From Prevotella sp. DNF00663 (GTDB lineage: Bacteria; Bacteroidota; Bacteroidia; Bacteroidales; Bacteroidaceae): a stretch of 39,256 nt of DNA. Below are positions 33,624 through 39,256 of the stretch, piece after piece. Location of the stretch: assembly GCF_001553265.1 (NCBI RefSeq), contig NZ_KQ960581.1:1-39256 (forward strand). Reading direction: 5' to 3'. A program made the position numbers and the translations under genes. How positions within the stretch are numbered: position 1 is the stretch's first letter; every line of letters begins with the position of its first letter. Below the pieces are notes generated by a model. It did not search any database and was not told where the DNA came from. It saw nothing but the letters and a program-made list of their open reading frames with translations.

Positions 33624-35067
33624 TTTCTTCTGTATTTTGGTTAGAATTCCCACTTACTTCTTTCGCGTCTTTATTTTCGTCTAGCGTGGTGAGTTGTATC
33701 ATAGGCACGTCAACAGTAGCGCGTTCAGCCCAGTTGTTGTAGTGCAATATCACGTGATAGGGCTTCGTCATCACATCATGGAAAGGTTTTTCTACTGCTT
33801 GTTTCAGTGTGAATAGTTCGCGTTTATCTGAACCGGAGTTGTTCATCTGACTCTTTCCCGGTGTTGCACCTACGAGGTTTGGGTGTACTCCGAATGCGAA
33901 GCATAAAGCATTCGATGCCTCGCTCATGTCATCACTCCAGTTACCTCCCTCTTTCTTTCCAGCATCATTGAGTACATTGATACGCACCATTCGGTTTTCC
34001 TTGCCGTTTGGGTCATTATAGTAGCCCGAAACCAAAGCCTTCCCCGCGTTTTGTACGCCTGTAACAAAATCTATGATATTGTTTTTTTCTTTCTCTTTCC
34101 GTTCAGCTCGTGCATTTGGATCTATAATGTTCTCATTGTCGCAAACCGAATCCCAGTAGTCTTCATGTATCTCTATCTGTGTGCGTGGTGCACTGGTGTT
34201 CTTAATCATATGCCGTTTGCCGATTCCGATGAGCCGGTATATATCCAACCATGCATCTTGCATGACACTGAGATAGTAGGGGCGTGGGTAATATTGACAA
34301 CCGGGGGTTGCCATCCGGGTTATAATAGCAAACTTACTATCGGAAGTCGGTTTGTTTTTTTTACCGGTTTTCGGATCGGGGTCAAGTCCTACCCGTTGTC
34401 GTAAGTCGCCAAGTGGGTCTCGTAGATTAAGCAGCGGTAGAACCTCTATATCATCTTCTTCCTGTTGTCCTATCTTCCAATCTCCATAAAACACATGCTC
34501 TATACGCTTGCTTTTTGTAGATGGAGCATATTCCAGACGGCAGTGGATTGCGTCACGATTAGCTACACTCACAATCTTCTTTTTGTCTCTGCTAAGTACT
34601 ATAACAGTCACGCTCCAGTACCAATATTTCATATCAGTAGCCTGTTCCATAAAGACTTCCTGTAAAGAGTTATGAAGACAGAAGTCTAGTATTTCCTTAT
34701 CGTCAATATCCTTTTTTTCTTTCCTATCAACGAATCGGACACCTTGGCCATAGCAACATAATATATTGAAAGCTTGACACTGTGCCGTTATCATGTTATC
34801 ACTCAAACGCTTCAATATTTCATAAGGTAGCTGGTCATCCTCACCCCATGGTACATATTCATATTTTTTGCCGTTGATTTCCAAGGGCAAATGGTTCACC
34901 CTTCCAAAGGCGTTATCGTCGAACACAGTATTAGAATCCTGCCCATATTCAGAAGACATATTATCCATATAAGAGCCACCGACACCACTTGGCACCACTT
35001 TGTATCGGGCGTATTCACCATTTTGGCCGGTTTGCTCTAGTTGCATTTTTTTTTCTGTATTATTCAT
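33592..35067 (-). CDS. Phage portal protein
   Basis: A 491-aa portal of the Bacteroidota type: NTVFDDNAFGRVNHLPLEIN near the start, YVPWGEDDQLPYEILKRLSD, the central WYWSVTVIVLSRDKK, and a C-terminal part with FGVHPNLVGATPGKSQMNN and SGSDKRELFTLKQAVEKPFH, as in portals where this loop precedes the crown. It forms the dodecameric DNA entry of the head and binds the terminase. The start overlaps the upstream stop (ATGA). The terminase gene is at the other end of the prophage, adjacent only after circularisation. Confidence 0.82.
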   Translation of the reverse strand: MNNTEKKMQLEQTGQNGEYARYKVVPSGVGGSYMDNMSSEYGQDSNTVFDDNAFGRVNHLPLEINGKKYEYVPWGEDDQLPYEILKRLSDNMITAQCQAFNILCCYGQGVRFVDRKEKKDIDDKEILDFCLHNSLQEVFMEQATDMKYWYWSVTVIVLSRDKKKIVSVANRDAIHCRLEYAPSTKSKRIEHVFYGDWKIGQQEEDDIEVLPLLNLRDPLGDLRQRVGLDPDPKTGKKNKPTSDSKFAIITRMATPGCQYYPRPYYLSVMQDAWLDIYRLIGIGKRHMIKNTSAPRTQIEIHEDYWDSVCDNENIIDPNARAERKEKEKNNIIDFVTGVQNAGKALVSGYYNDPNGKENRMVRINVLNDAGKKEGGNWSDDMSEASNALCFAFGVHPNLVGATPGKSQMNNSGSDKRELFTLKQAVEKPFHDVMTKPYHVILHYNNWAERATVDVPMIQLTTLDENKDAKEVSGNSNQNTEENGNQYRKIGF

Positions 35068-35330
35068 AGATAAACTTGATGATTGTTGATTTCGAAAATA
35101 TAGATTTCTGGAATGGCTCTTATCTCATTGTTAAGAGGATTGCGCAACCTCACGAATCCCTTTTTCCAATAATCGTGATGAACCAGCCAACCTTTATAAA
35201 CGACGATTTCTCCTGTACTTTTCCAAGCCTTGATATTGACCAACTGCCGTCTCTCTTCAGCTATAGCAAGCACATGCAGCATCTCGTTGAAATGTATCAC
35301 ATGTTGCTTTTTTTCTACCACCCTGACCAT
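35064..35330 (-). CDS. 88-aa phage protein coupled to the portal
   Basis: An 88-aa basic protein beginning MVRVVEKKQHVIHFNEM; AAGGGAA precedes the ATG just after the upstream stop, while the longer frame begins with TTG. It reads as a small alpha-beta or SH3-like fold (VNIKAWKSTGEIVVYKGWLV; VRLRNPLNNEIRAIPEIYIF). It shares an ATGA overlap with the portal gene, so it may be made in step with it. Function unknown. Confidence 0.6.
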   Translation of the reverse strand: MVRVVEKKQHVIHFNEMLHVLAIAEERRQLVNIKAWKSTGEIVVYKGWLVHHDYWKKGFVRLRNPLNNEIRAIPEIYIFEINNHQVYL

Positions 35331-35337
35331 TTCCCTT

Positions 35338-36381
35338 CTAGTTAAACGTGTTGTCAAAGGTGTTATCAAAGATTCGGCCAGCCCTCAACAGGCTCAATAC
35401 ATTCTGATTGTGCTGAGCATACTGATAAGAGAAAGTGAAGCGTGGTAATTCATCGTCCTTATTCGTGTATTCCGTCTTTGAATCGGTGATGAGTATTTCC
35501 TTTCCGATATTGGCTTGTCCTTTTACGAAAGTGATGACTCGTACGAATTTAGATCTGAACAACTCCTGTGTCCATGCTGCAGTATCGTAGTTCATCACAC
35601 CGGTATCAGCTTTCATCGTTCGTGTTTCTTCGATGCTGTAATTGCGTTGCTTCCCTTCAATATTTGCTACGTTTCGTTTGAAGCTCGGTGCCATGGTTGC
35701 TGTCCCGGTGCAATAGAGAAGTTCTTCTACTCCAAACGAATTATCAAAGAGTAGGATAGGGGCACAGTCCGGAGCTGCGAAGTCTATATCGTATTCTTGA
35801 CTTCGTTTCCCGGCTGTCACAATATAATAAGTGAGTAGATGTCCTTCTTTTGTAAATTGTGCAGGAGAGACATCGATAGTAGTGTATTTCTCATTGCCGG
35901 CTATGGGTTCCAGTGTGAAAGTCTTCTTGCTGTGGTCATCATAATGAGCTTGTACCTGTGCTTGATCCGTACCGATATAATGCAAGTATTCCATGCGCCC
36001 TATAGCCGTTGTGCGTGTCCCAATCATCAGGGACAAGAAATGCGTATTGATAAAGTCTGCGGCAGGAGTGTCAATGTCTGCTTCACAATATACTACGTCG
36101 GCAGCCAGAGAAGCGTTGTTGGTAGGAGCATCGTCGTTGAATTTTTCAGAAATGGAAATATCCAAGTGTACCGCCAAACTTTTACGCGCATATGGGGTGA
36201 TGAGTGCCGGGATGTCACGTAGATTGATGACACCTGAAGCAGGGTAGAGGTCCTCGAAGAATATATCCTGCCCATCTATCTGCATTCGCACAGAGGCATG
36301 ATGGCCGTTGATACCAAATGAAATATCCGGCATTGTAGCAGAGAAGTATTTCCCTGAAAGTCCGCTGTTAATAGTAATCAT
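35338..36381 (-). CDS. Virion-type protein, first gene of the late operon
   Basis: A 347-aa beta-rich protein (MITINSGLSGKYFSATMPDI; EDLYPASGVINLRDIPALI; QKRNYSIEETRTMK-like region; SKFVRVITFVKGQANIGKE). It resembles tail- or baseplate-associated proteins of Bacteroidota phages, without an assigned family. It is the first gene behind a promoter-like box (36407-36414) and lies at the right prophage edge, eight bases from the next start. Confidence 0.5.
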   Translation of the reverse strand: MITINSGLSGKYFSATMPDISFGINGHHASVRMQIDGQDIFFEDLYPASGVINLRDIPALITPYARKSLAVHLDISISEKFNDDAPTNNASLAADVVYCEADIDTPAADFINTHFLSLMIGTRTTAIGRMEYLHYIGTDQAQVQAHYDDHSKKTFTLEPIAGNEKYTTIDVSPAQFTKEGHLLTYYIVTAGKRSQEYDIDFAAPDCAPILLFDNSFGVEELLYCTGTATMAPSFKRNVANIEGKQRNYSIEETRTMKADTGVMNYDTAAWTQELFRSKFVRVITFVKGQANIGKEILITDSKTEYTNKDDELPRFTFSYQYAQHNQNVLSLLRAGRIFDNTFDNTFN

Positions 36382-36406
36382 TATTTTTGCTTTTATGATT
36401 GTAAAG

Positions 36407-36414
36407 CAAAGATA
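36407..36414 (-). promoter_or_regulatory. Promoter-like box of the late block
   Basis: TATCTTTG (leftward), 26 bases before the first gene of the late block. The expected TTTG is not present at 19-21 bases; the nearest T-rich match is TTTA. A phage activator may be needed. Confidence 0.5.
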
Positions 36415-36449
36415 ATAAGAGGTTTATCGCACTAAAAATACAAAAAGAA

Positions 36450-36479
36450 AAGGACACTACGCTCACGCGCCATGCCCTT
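36450..36479 (-). terminator. Terminator of the right-flank operon
   Basis: Leftward RNA: AAGGGCA pairs with TGTCCTT (one G-U pair on this strand), with an inner CGC-GTGA-GCG hairpin, followed by TTCTTTTT. It stops transcription from the flank before the phage promoter. The right prophage junction should lie close to here. Confidence 0.7.
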
Positions 36480-36536
36480 GTAATATAAATGTTAAAAAAA
36501 TGTCTCAAATTTAGTGATAAAATTCATGGGGCGATG

Positions 36537-36842
36537 TTACATTAGCCCACTCATGTCTCGCCAGATAGCCCATTTAATGATGCCGTCTGCCGAAGTCGTG
36601 AAGCCGTATTCATGTTTCATCATGTAGTCGGCTACCAGTCTGATGCTGAGTGGCATCATTTCGCTTAGTTCGTCGATGATTTCTGCTGTAGATTTCGGGG
36701 CTTCTATCAAATCATCATCTAGAATGTTCTTTCCGGGTAGATTTCTGCGATTGGTGAAATATGCATCGAGCACGCTCACTTGATTCCGTTCATGCTCATC
36801 CATCTTATCTTTCCACTCTTGTATAATTTCGTCTGTTACCAT
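36537..36842 (-). CDS. 101-aa flank protein, unknown
   Basis: A 101-aa protein, last gene of the right-flank operon, one base after the previous stop. Acidic and helical in the first two thirds (EIIQEWKDKMDEHERNQVS; EAPKSTAEIIDELSEMMP), with a C-terminal part (IRLVADYMMKHEYGFTTSAD; KWAIWRDM) that looks like a small helical or winged fold. Not recognised. Confidence 0.6.
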   Translation of the reverse strand: MVTDEIIQEWKDKMDEHERNQVSVLDAYFTNRRNLPGKNILDDDLIEAPKSTAEIIDELSEMMPLSIRLVADYMMKHEYGFTTSADGIIKWAIWRDMSGLM

Positions 36843-36843
36843 T

Positions 36844-37065
36844 TTATTTCAGTGTTTTAAGAATTGTAGAGAATTGTTTACTGACATTTCTAAGACTTGC
36901 TACTCTGTCGAGTACTTGCCGCGACTCTTCATCGCCTGTAGGGATGTCGCTTAGAAACTCATCGATACAGTCTTCCATTAGGTCTATATTGTTTTCCAAT
37001 ACCGATTCGTCTAGCAAGTCGTTGAGAGCCTCGATTGTGGTTTTTGATAGATTAATCTTGCTCAT
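36844..37065 (-). CDS. 73-aa flank protein, unknown
   Basis: A 73-aa acidic helical protein (SKTTIEALNDLLDESVLEN; DLMEDCIDEFLSDIPTGDEE; SLRNVSKQFSTILKTLK). Its ATG overlaps the stop of the repaired upstream frame (ATGA), which supports both as real genes. No family known to me. Confidence 0.6.
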   Translation of the reverse strand: MSKINLSKTTIEALNDLLDESVLENNIDLMEDCIDEFLSDIPTGDEESRQVLDRVASLRNVSKQFSTILKTLK

Positions 37066-37359
37066 TGTTTACCCCCTTTCTTTGCCATTTCCATGAGTTT
37101 CGATTTAGTGACGAGTTCCGCGCCTACTTCTCCATACATATCTGCAAGAGCTTTCGTGAATGTTACATAGAAGTCGGCCGGTGATGCTACTTTTGTTTTT
37201 TTGCGCAGCAAAGAACACTCCAAGGGCTGAACTCTTTGCCAGTGCCACTATGATTTCTCCATCGGTAGCGTCATTGTCGGCAAGGAGTAGTAGCACTTTT
37301 CTACTTAGTTCGTCCACACGCTTCTGGTCAGCAGAGAAAGTTTTTTCGGATATTTTCAT
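37062..37359 (-). pseudogene. 98-aa flank gene broken by a one-base frameshift
   Basis: The frame begins MKISEKTFSADQKRVDELS and runs well to FFAAQ, then meets a run of seven A residues (37196-37202) and passes into a nonsense tail that stops at 37105. Removing one A restores KTKVASPADFYVTFTKALAD and further residues up to a TGA that overlaps the next ATG as ATGA, exactly like the other junctions of this operon. This shows the real gene is 37062-37359. The shift could be a sequencing error, a mutation or slippage-based phase variation; +1 or -2 recoding is possible but not supported. Function unknown. Confidence 0.75.
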
Positions 37360-37796
37360 TGTTGGTCTCCTTTCTTATCTTGAGAAAAAACAAGATTGTA
37401 AATAGCATAGCTGGCTGTATCATCTTCAAACTCTACTCTTACAGTTGCATCGCCACTCATATAACTTACATATACAGTACCCTCAAAGGGCTCTAATCGC
37501 CCTTTTCTGCTAAGGCTCGGAATTATTTTTCCTGCAACATCTCTTTGAACCAACGTTACCTCTTGCCCTTCTTCCATATTCGTAACGACTTTTTTTGCCA
37601 TTTGGCTAAAGTAAAAGGTTGCTCCTTTTCCTCTATGCTCATATCGCAGCAAATAAGAATCAAAGCTGGCAGCTATCTCTCGACCTTTTTTTTCAACTTC
37701 TTGTTTTGAAAAAATAACATCAAATTCTACTACCATCTTTAGCATATCAGGGAAATTCATTTTAATTTCCATTTCTGCTGTAGTTAATCCTTTCAT
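37356..37796 (-). CDS. 146-aa flank protein, unknown
   Basis: A 146-aa protein with an alpha-beta start (MKGLTTAEMEIKMNFPDML; VVEFDVIFSKQEVEKKGRE) and a beta-rich second half (FYFSQMAKKVVTNMEEGQEV; GTVYVSYMSGDATVRVEFED). Both ends overlap neighbours by ATGA. No signal peptide or membrane segment. Not recognised. Confidence 0.65.
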   Translation of the reverse strand: MKGLTTAEMEIKMNFPDMLKMVVEFDVIFSKQEVEKKGREIAASFDSYLLRYEHRGKGATFYFSQMAKKVVTNMEEGQEVTLVQRDVAGKIIPSLSRKGRLEPFEGTVYVSYMSGDATVRVEFEDDTASYAIYNLVFSQDKKGDQQ

Positions 37797-38119
37797 TGTT
37801 CACCTCCTTTTTTATCTGTTTGGTTGATGCGATAGACGAGCCAGCCGGCGCAGAGTGCGGACGTGATGGCTACGAGTGGTTGCTGCTCGATGGCTATGGC
37901 CGAGAGGAGCATGCACAAAGATACAGCGTTTACACGAACTACCAAACGACGGGTTACGGGGAACTCGGCGATACGGCTGTAGAACCGGCTCTCGGCAGAG
38001 AGCCAAGCCTCTCCCCGTAATATTAATGACTTGATTTTGCGCTGTATCGTAGCACGTACGTCGAGGGGTTGCTGCACCTGGGCAGAGGTCTCGAAGGAAA
38101 TTGTCTGTTGCGTTTCCAT
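37793..38119 (-). CDS. 108-aa small membrane protein, first gene of the flank operon
   Basis: A 108-aa protein. The start METQQTISFETSAQVQQPLD, then VRATIQRKIKSLI, is partly repeated in the two truncated copies upstream (38829-38900 and more loosely 38437-38514). A hydrophobic region at about 66-94 (AVSLCMLLSAIAIEQQPLVA; ITSALCAGWLVYRI) forms one or two membrane segments, and the end is charged. Its start follows the structured leader at 38120-38371 by only four bases. Function unknown; its gene family seems to be multicopy in the host, judged by the truncated copies here. Confidence 0.65.
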   Translation of the reverse strand: METQQTISFETSAQVQQPLDVRATIQRKIKSLILRGEAWLSAESRFYSRIAEFPVTRRLVVRVNAVSLCMLLSAIAIEQQPLVAITSALCAGWLVYRINQTDKKGGEQ

Positions 38120-38371
38120 TATGCTGAGGTTTTGACGTTGCCCGGAACTGCCGGGTACAGACGCAGAAACGGCTGCGCTTCCGTGTTCGTCAAAACCTCA
38201 GTAATTATGCTTCTGAAAAGCAAAAATCCCAATTGGAAGGCAGCCGTCAATATCTTATGTGGCTGAAAAGCAAAAGATGATGGATATTTTGCGAGTTCCC
38301 GCTCGTCAGTAGCACAAGACTTACTGAGATTTTGACGTTGCAAAGATACGAATGTTTTCTGAATGTGCAAA
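38120..38371 (-). promoter_or_regulatory. Leader unit A: promoter plus switch-like leader
   Basis: Leftward: TTTG (38368-38371), N19, TATCTTTG (38341-38348), then a 5' segment CGTCAAAATCTCAG (38324-38337), about 120 bases, a middle segment CTGAGGTTTTGACG (38188-38201), a hairpin CCCGG/CCGGG (38141-38155), and CGTCAAAACCTCAG (38124-38137) four bases before the ATG. The middle segment is complementary to both others, so two folds exclude each other; pairing with the last would close the start region. ACGGCTGC (38240-38247 in RNA sense) pairs with GCAGCCGT (38169-38176). Units B and C keep all these pairings with other sequences. Confidence 0.65.
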
Positions 38372-38393
38372 TTTTCGAGAGAGAAATTTGCAC
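38365..38393. promoter_or_regulatory. Operator-like dyad at promoter A
   Basis: GTGCAAATTT and AAATTTGCAC are exact complements around nine bases, and the left arm contains the -33 TTTG of promoter A. The same dyad lies over promoter B at 38751-38779, but not over promoter C. A repressor or activator binding site is inferred. Confidence 0.55.
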
Positions 38394-38436
38394 GCGGATT
38401 GCTGCTCCCTTCCTTTTGGAGGGGCCGGGAGAGGCT

Positions 38437-38514
38437 ACAGGTACTCTTTGCCTTGGTCCACTCCTTGAGGGAGAAGGCGCGCTGAGCTGTGCGCTGAACT
38501 GATAATGTTGCCAT
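38437..38514 (-). pseudogene. Truncated gene start behind leader B
   Basis: A frame starting MATLSVQRTAQRAFSLKEW after leader B runs into the promoter-bearing repeat of unit A (CCCGGCCCCTCC region), giving a 131-codon open frame to 38119 that is mostly repeat sequence. I read it as a gene start of about 26 codons left when a recombination joined unit A behind it. An alternative is that it serves as a short leader peptide. Confidence 0.4.
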
Positions 38515-38757
38515 TACTTTTCGCTGTTTGACGTTGCCAGCTTCCGGCTGGTACGGACGCAGAAACGGCTGCGCTTCCGTGTCGTCAAACAGCGAAGAAT
38601 ACTCCGAAAAGCAGAATCCTCATGGAAGGCAGCCGTCAATATCTTATGTGGCTGAAAAGCAAAAGATGATGGATATTTTGCGAGTTCCCGCTCGTCGAAG
38701 ACATTAGTCTCCGCTGTTTGACATTGCAAAGATACGAAAGAAAAGTGAATGTGCAAA
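38515..38757 (-). promoter_or_regulatory. Leader unit B: promoter plus switch-like leader
   Basis: TTTG (38754-38757), N19, TATCTTTG (38727-38734); 5' segment GTCAAACAGCG (38712-38722); middle segment CGCTGTTTGACG (38583-38594); hairpin CCAGC/GCTGG (38537-38551); last segment CGTCAAACAGCG (38522-38533) before the ATG at 38514. The variable tail CAGCG differs from unit A but remains complementary within the unit. ACGGCTGC and GCAGCCGT (38629-38636 and 38565-38572) pair as in A. Much of the central spacer is nearly identical to unit A. Confidence 0.6.
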
Positions 38758-38779
38758 TTTTCGGGAGAGAAATTTGCAC
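38751..38779. promoter_or_regulatory. Operator-like dyad at promoter B
   Basis: Same 10-bp arms GTGCAAATTT/AAATTTGCAC as at promoter A, with one loop base changed, again covering the -33 box. Confidence 0.55.
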
Positions 38780-38828
38780 GCGGATTGCTGCTCCCATCCT
38801 TTTGGAGGGGCCGGGGGAGGCTAGGGGT

Positions 38829-38900
38829 GCGCTGTATCGTAGCACGTACGTCGATAGGCTGCTGTTTTGCAGAGCTCTCGAATTCGATTACTTGTTGCAT
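38829..38900 (-). pseudogene. Truncated paralogue of the 108-aa membrane protein gene
   Basis: After leader C a frame starts MQQVIEFESSAKQQPIDVRA and continues TIQR, clearly related to the start of the 108-aa protein (TISFETSAQVQQPLDVRATI). Right after ATIQR it passes into the repeat that carries promoter B, and the frame stays open to 38514 with repeat-derived residues. It is a 24-codon remnant of a paralogue cut off at this junction. Confidence 0.6.
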
Positions 38901-39187
38901 ATTGCACTCGGTTTTGACATTGCCCTGATCCGCAGGGTACGGATACAGAAAAAGCGGATGCTCTTCCTGTTCGTCAAAACCGAGATTTCTCCACAAGGGC
39001 TAAATCACATGGAAGGCATCCGCCAATATCGAAAGTCGTAGCCCTCGGGCTACAATATGGGCATAAAAATAAGCCCATCGAAATTTTAATAAGTTCGGGG
39101 CTTGATGTTCATCTCGCCCTTGTTTTGAGAACATTGTTCTCGGTTTTGACAATTGCAAAGATAGGTAGAAGTTTTGTAACTGCCAAA
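38901..39187 (-). promoter_or_regulatory. Leader unit C: promoter plus switch-like leader
   Basis: TTTG (39184-39187), N20, TATCTTTG (39156-39163); 5' segment GTCAAAACCGAG (39139-39150); middle segment CTCGGTTTTGACG (38972-38984); hairpin CCCTG/CAGGG (38923-38937); last segment GTCAAAACCGAG (38907-38918) seven bases before the ATG at 38900. Long-range pair GCGGATGC/GCATCCGC (39016-39023 and 38954-38961), where A and B have ACGGCTGC/GCAGCCGT. The spacer and promoter upstream differ from A and B, so this is the most diverged copy. The 5' segment is followed by a perfect hairpin GAGAAC-AAT-GTTCTC. Confidence 0.6.
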
Positions 39188-39222
39188 GAAAAGCGCAATT
39201 ATTTTTAAGTAGTGTAAAAAAA

Positions 39223-39256
39223 AGAGAGGGTGTGTCAAAATTGATACCCCCTCTTT
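39223..39256. repeat. Outward-facing IS-type terminal repeat (right)
   Basis: Matches the reverse complement of bases 1-34 at 31 of 34 positions; the three differences lie in the CCCC/TACT block. It probably marks the start of a further IS copy beyond the window. No target duplication can be judged because the sequences next to the two tips differ. Confidence 0.65.

Noticed and set aside
3476..36381. Diversity-generating retroelement or CRISPR array
   Set aside because: No reverse transcriptase, no template/variable repeat pair in the fibre genes, and no regularly spaced direct repeats with unique spacers were seen.
3049..36480. TGCCCTTG at 3049-3056 and 36473-36480 as attachment core
   Set aside because: Eight bases are expected by chance in this comparison and the flanking bases do not extend the match.
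37196..37204. Programmed -1 frameshift at an A-AAA-AAC heptamer
   Set aside because: The -1 frame meets a stop two codons later; the restored frame needs +1 or -2, so a one-base change in the A-run is more likely.
38124..38984. Units A-C as copies of a miniature transposable element
   Set aside because: The outer arms differ between copies while matching within each copy; terminal repeats of one transposon family would be conserved, and inverted rather than direct flank repeats are seen.
1..39256. Whole window as one 39-kb transposon bounded by its end repeats
   Set aside because: The repeats read as IS tips pointing out, no transposase lies inside, and flank genes and repeats lie between the tips and the phage. 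A break at IS copies is simpler.

Overview
The window looks like a temperate, long-tailed (siphovirus-type) prophage of a Bacteroidota bacterium with a few kilobases of flanking DNA on each side. Bacteroidota origin is supported by repeated promoters of the TTTG-N19-21-TAnnTTTG type, a DUF5053-type gene, an ArdC-like protein and phage genes of the Bacteroidales kind. The right flank carries repeated mini-ORF sequence that I associate from memory with the Porphyromonas gingivalis chromosome, so Porphyromonas is my best guess for the host (moderate confidence, no search run). Both window ends are copies of the same 34-base inverted repeat (31 of 34 identical), facing out like the tips of an insertion sequence, so the window probably stops where a multicopy IS begins on each side.

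Left flank (1-3.4 kb): a small operon (46-aa protein and DUF5053-type protein), a possible mini-transcript, a hairpin-rich non-coding stretch at 0.85-1.56 kb that may be a structured RNA, and an operon with a 78-aa protein and an ArdC-like protein behind a structured leader. Phage block 1 (15.9 to 3.4 kb, leftward): Cro-like protein, LuxR-type regulator, Cys-rich mini-protein, primase-helicase, probable iteron origin, capsid protease-scaffold, major capsid, tail tube, PLD-like protein, terminase subunits, terminator. Control region (16-17.9 kb, rightward): cI-like regulator and tyrosine integrase, divergent from block 1 across a promoter with overlapping operator-like palindromes. Phage block 2 (36.4 to 17.9 kb, leftward): unknown virion-type protein, portal, neck proteins, three tail fibre/spike-type proteins, holin-lysin-spanin-like lysis cassette, tape measure, tail hub. 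The terminase ends at one prophage edge and the portal lies near the other, so the circular phage would join terminase to portal, but the integrase then sits in the middle of the prophage, which is unusual.

Right flank (36.4-39.2 kb): a five-gene coupled operon of small unknown proteins, one with a one-base frameshift, preceded by three tandem promoter-leader units. Each leader has a 5' segment identical to a segment just before the start codon, and a middle segment complementary to both. These segments, an internal hairpin and a long-range pairing all change sequence between copies while keeping complementarity. A fourth, partial version lies at the far left end, cut by the IS tip. This looks like a cis-acting RNA switch (or a structured DNA site) that I do not recognise, and it is the most interesting feature in the window.
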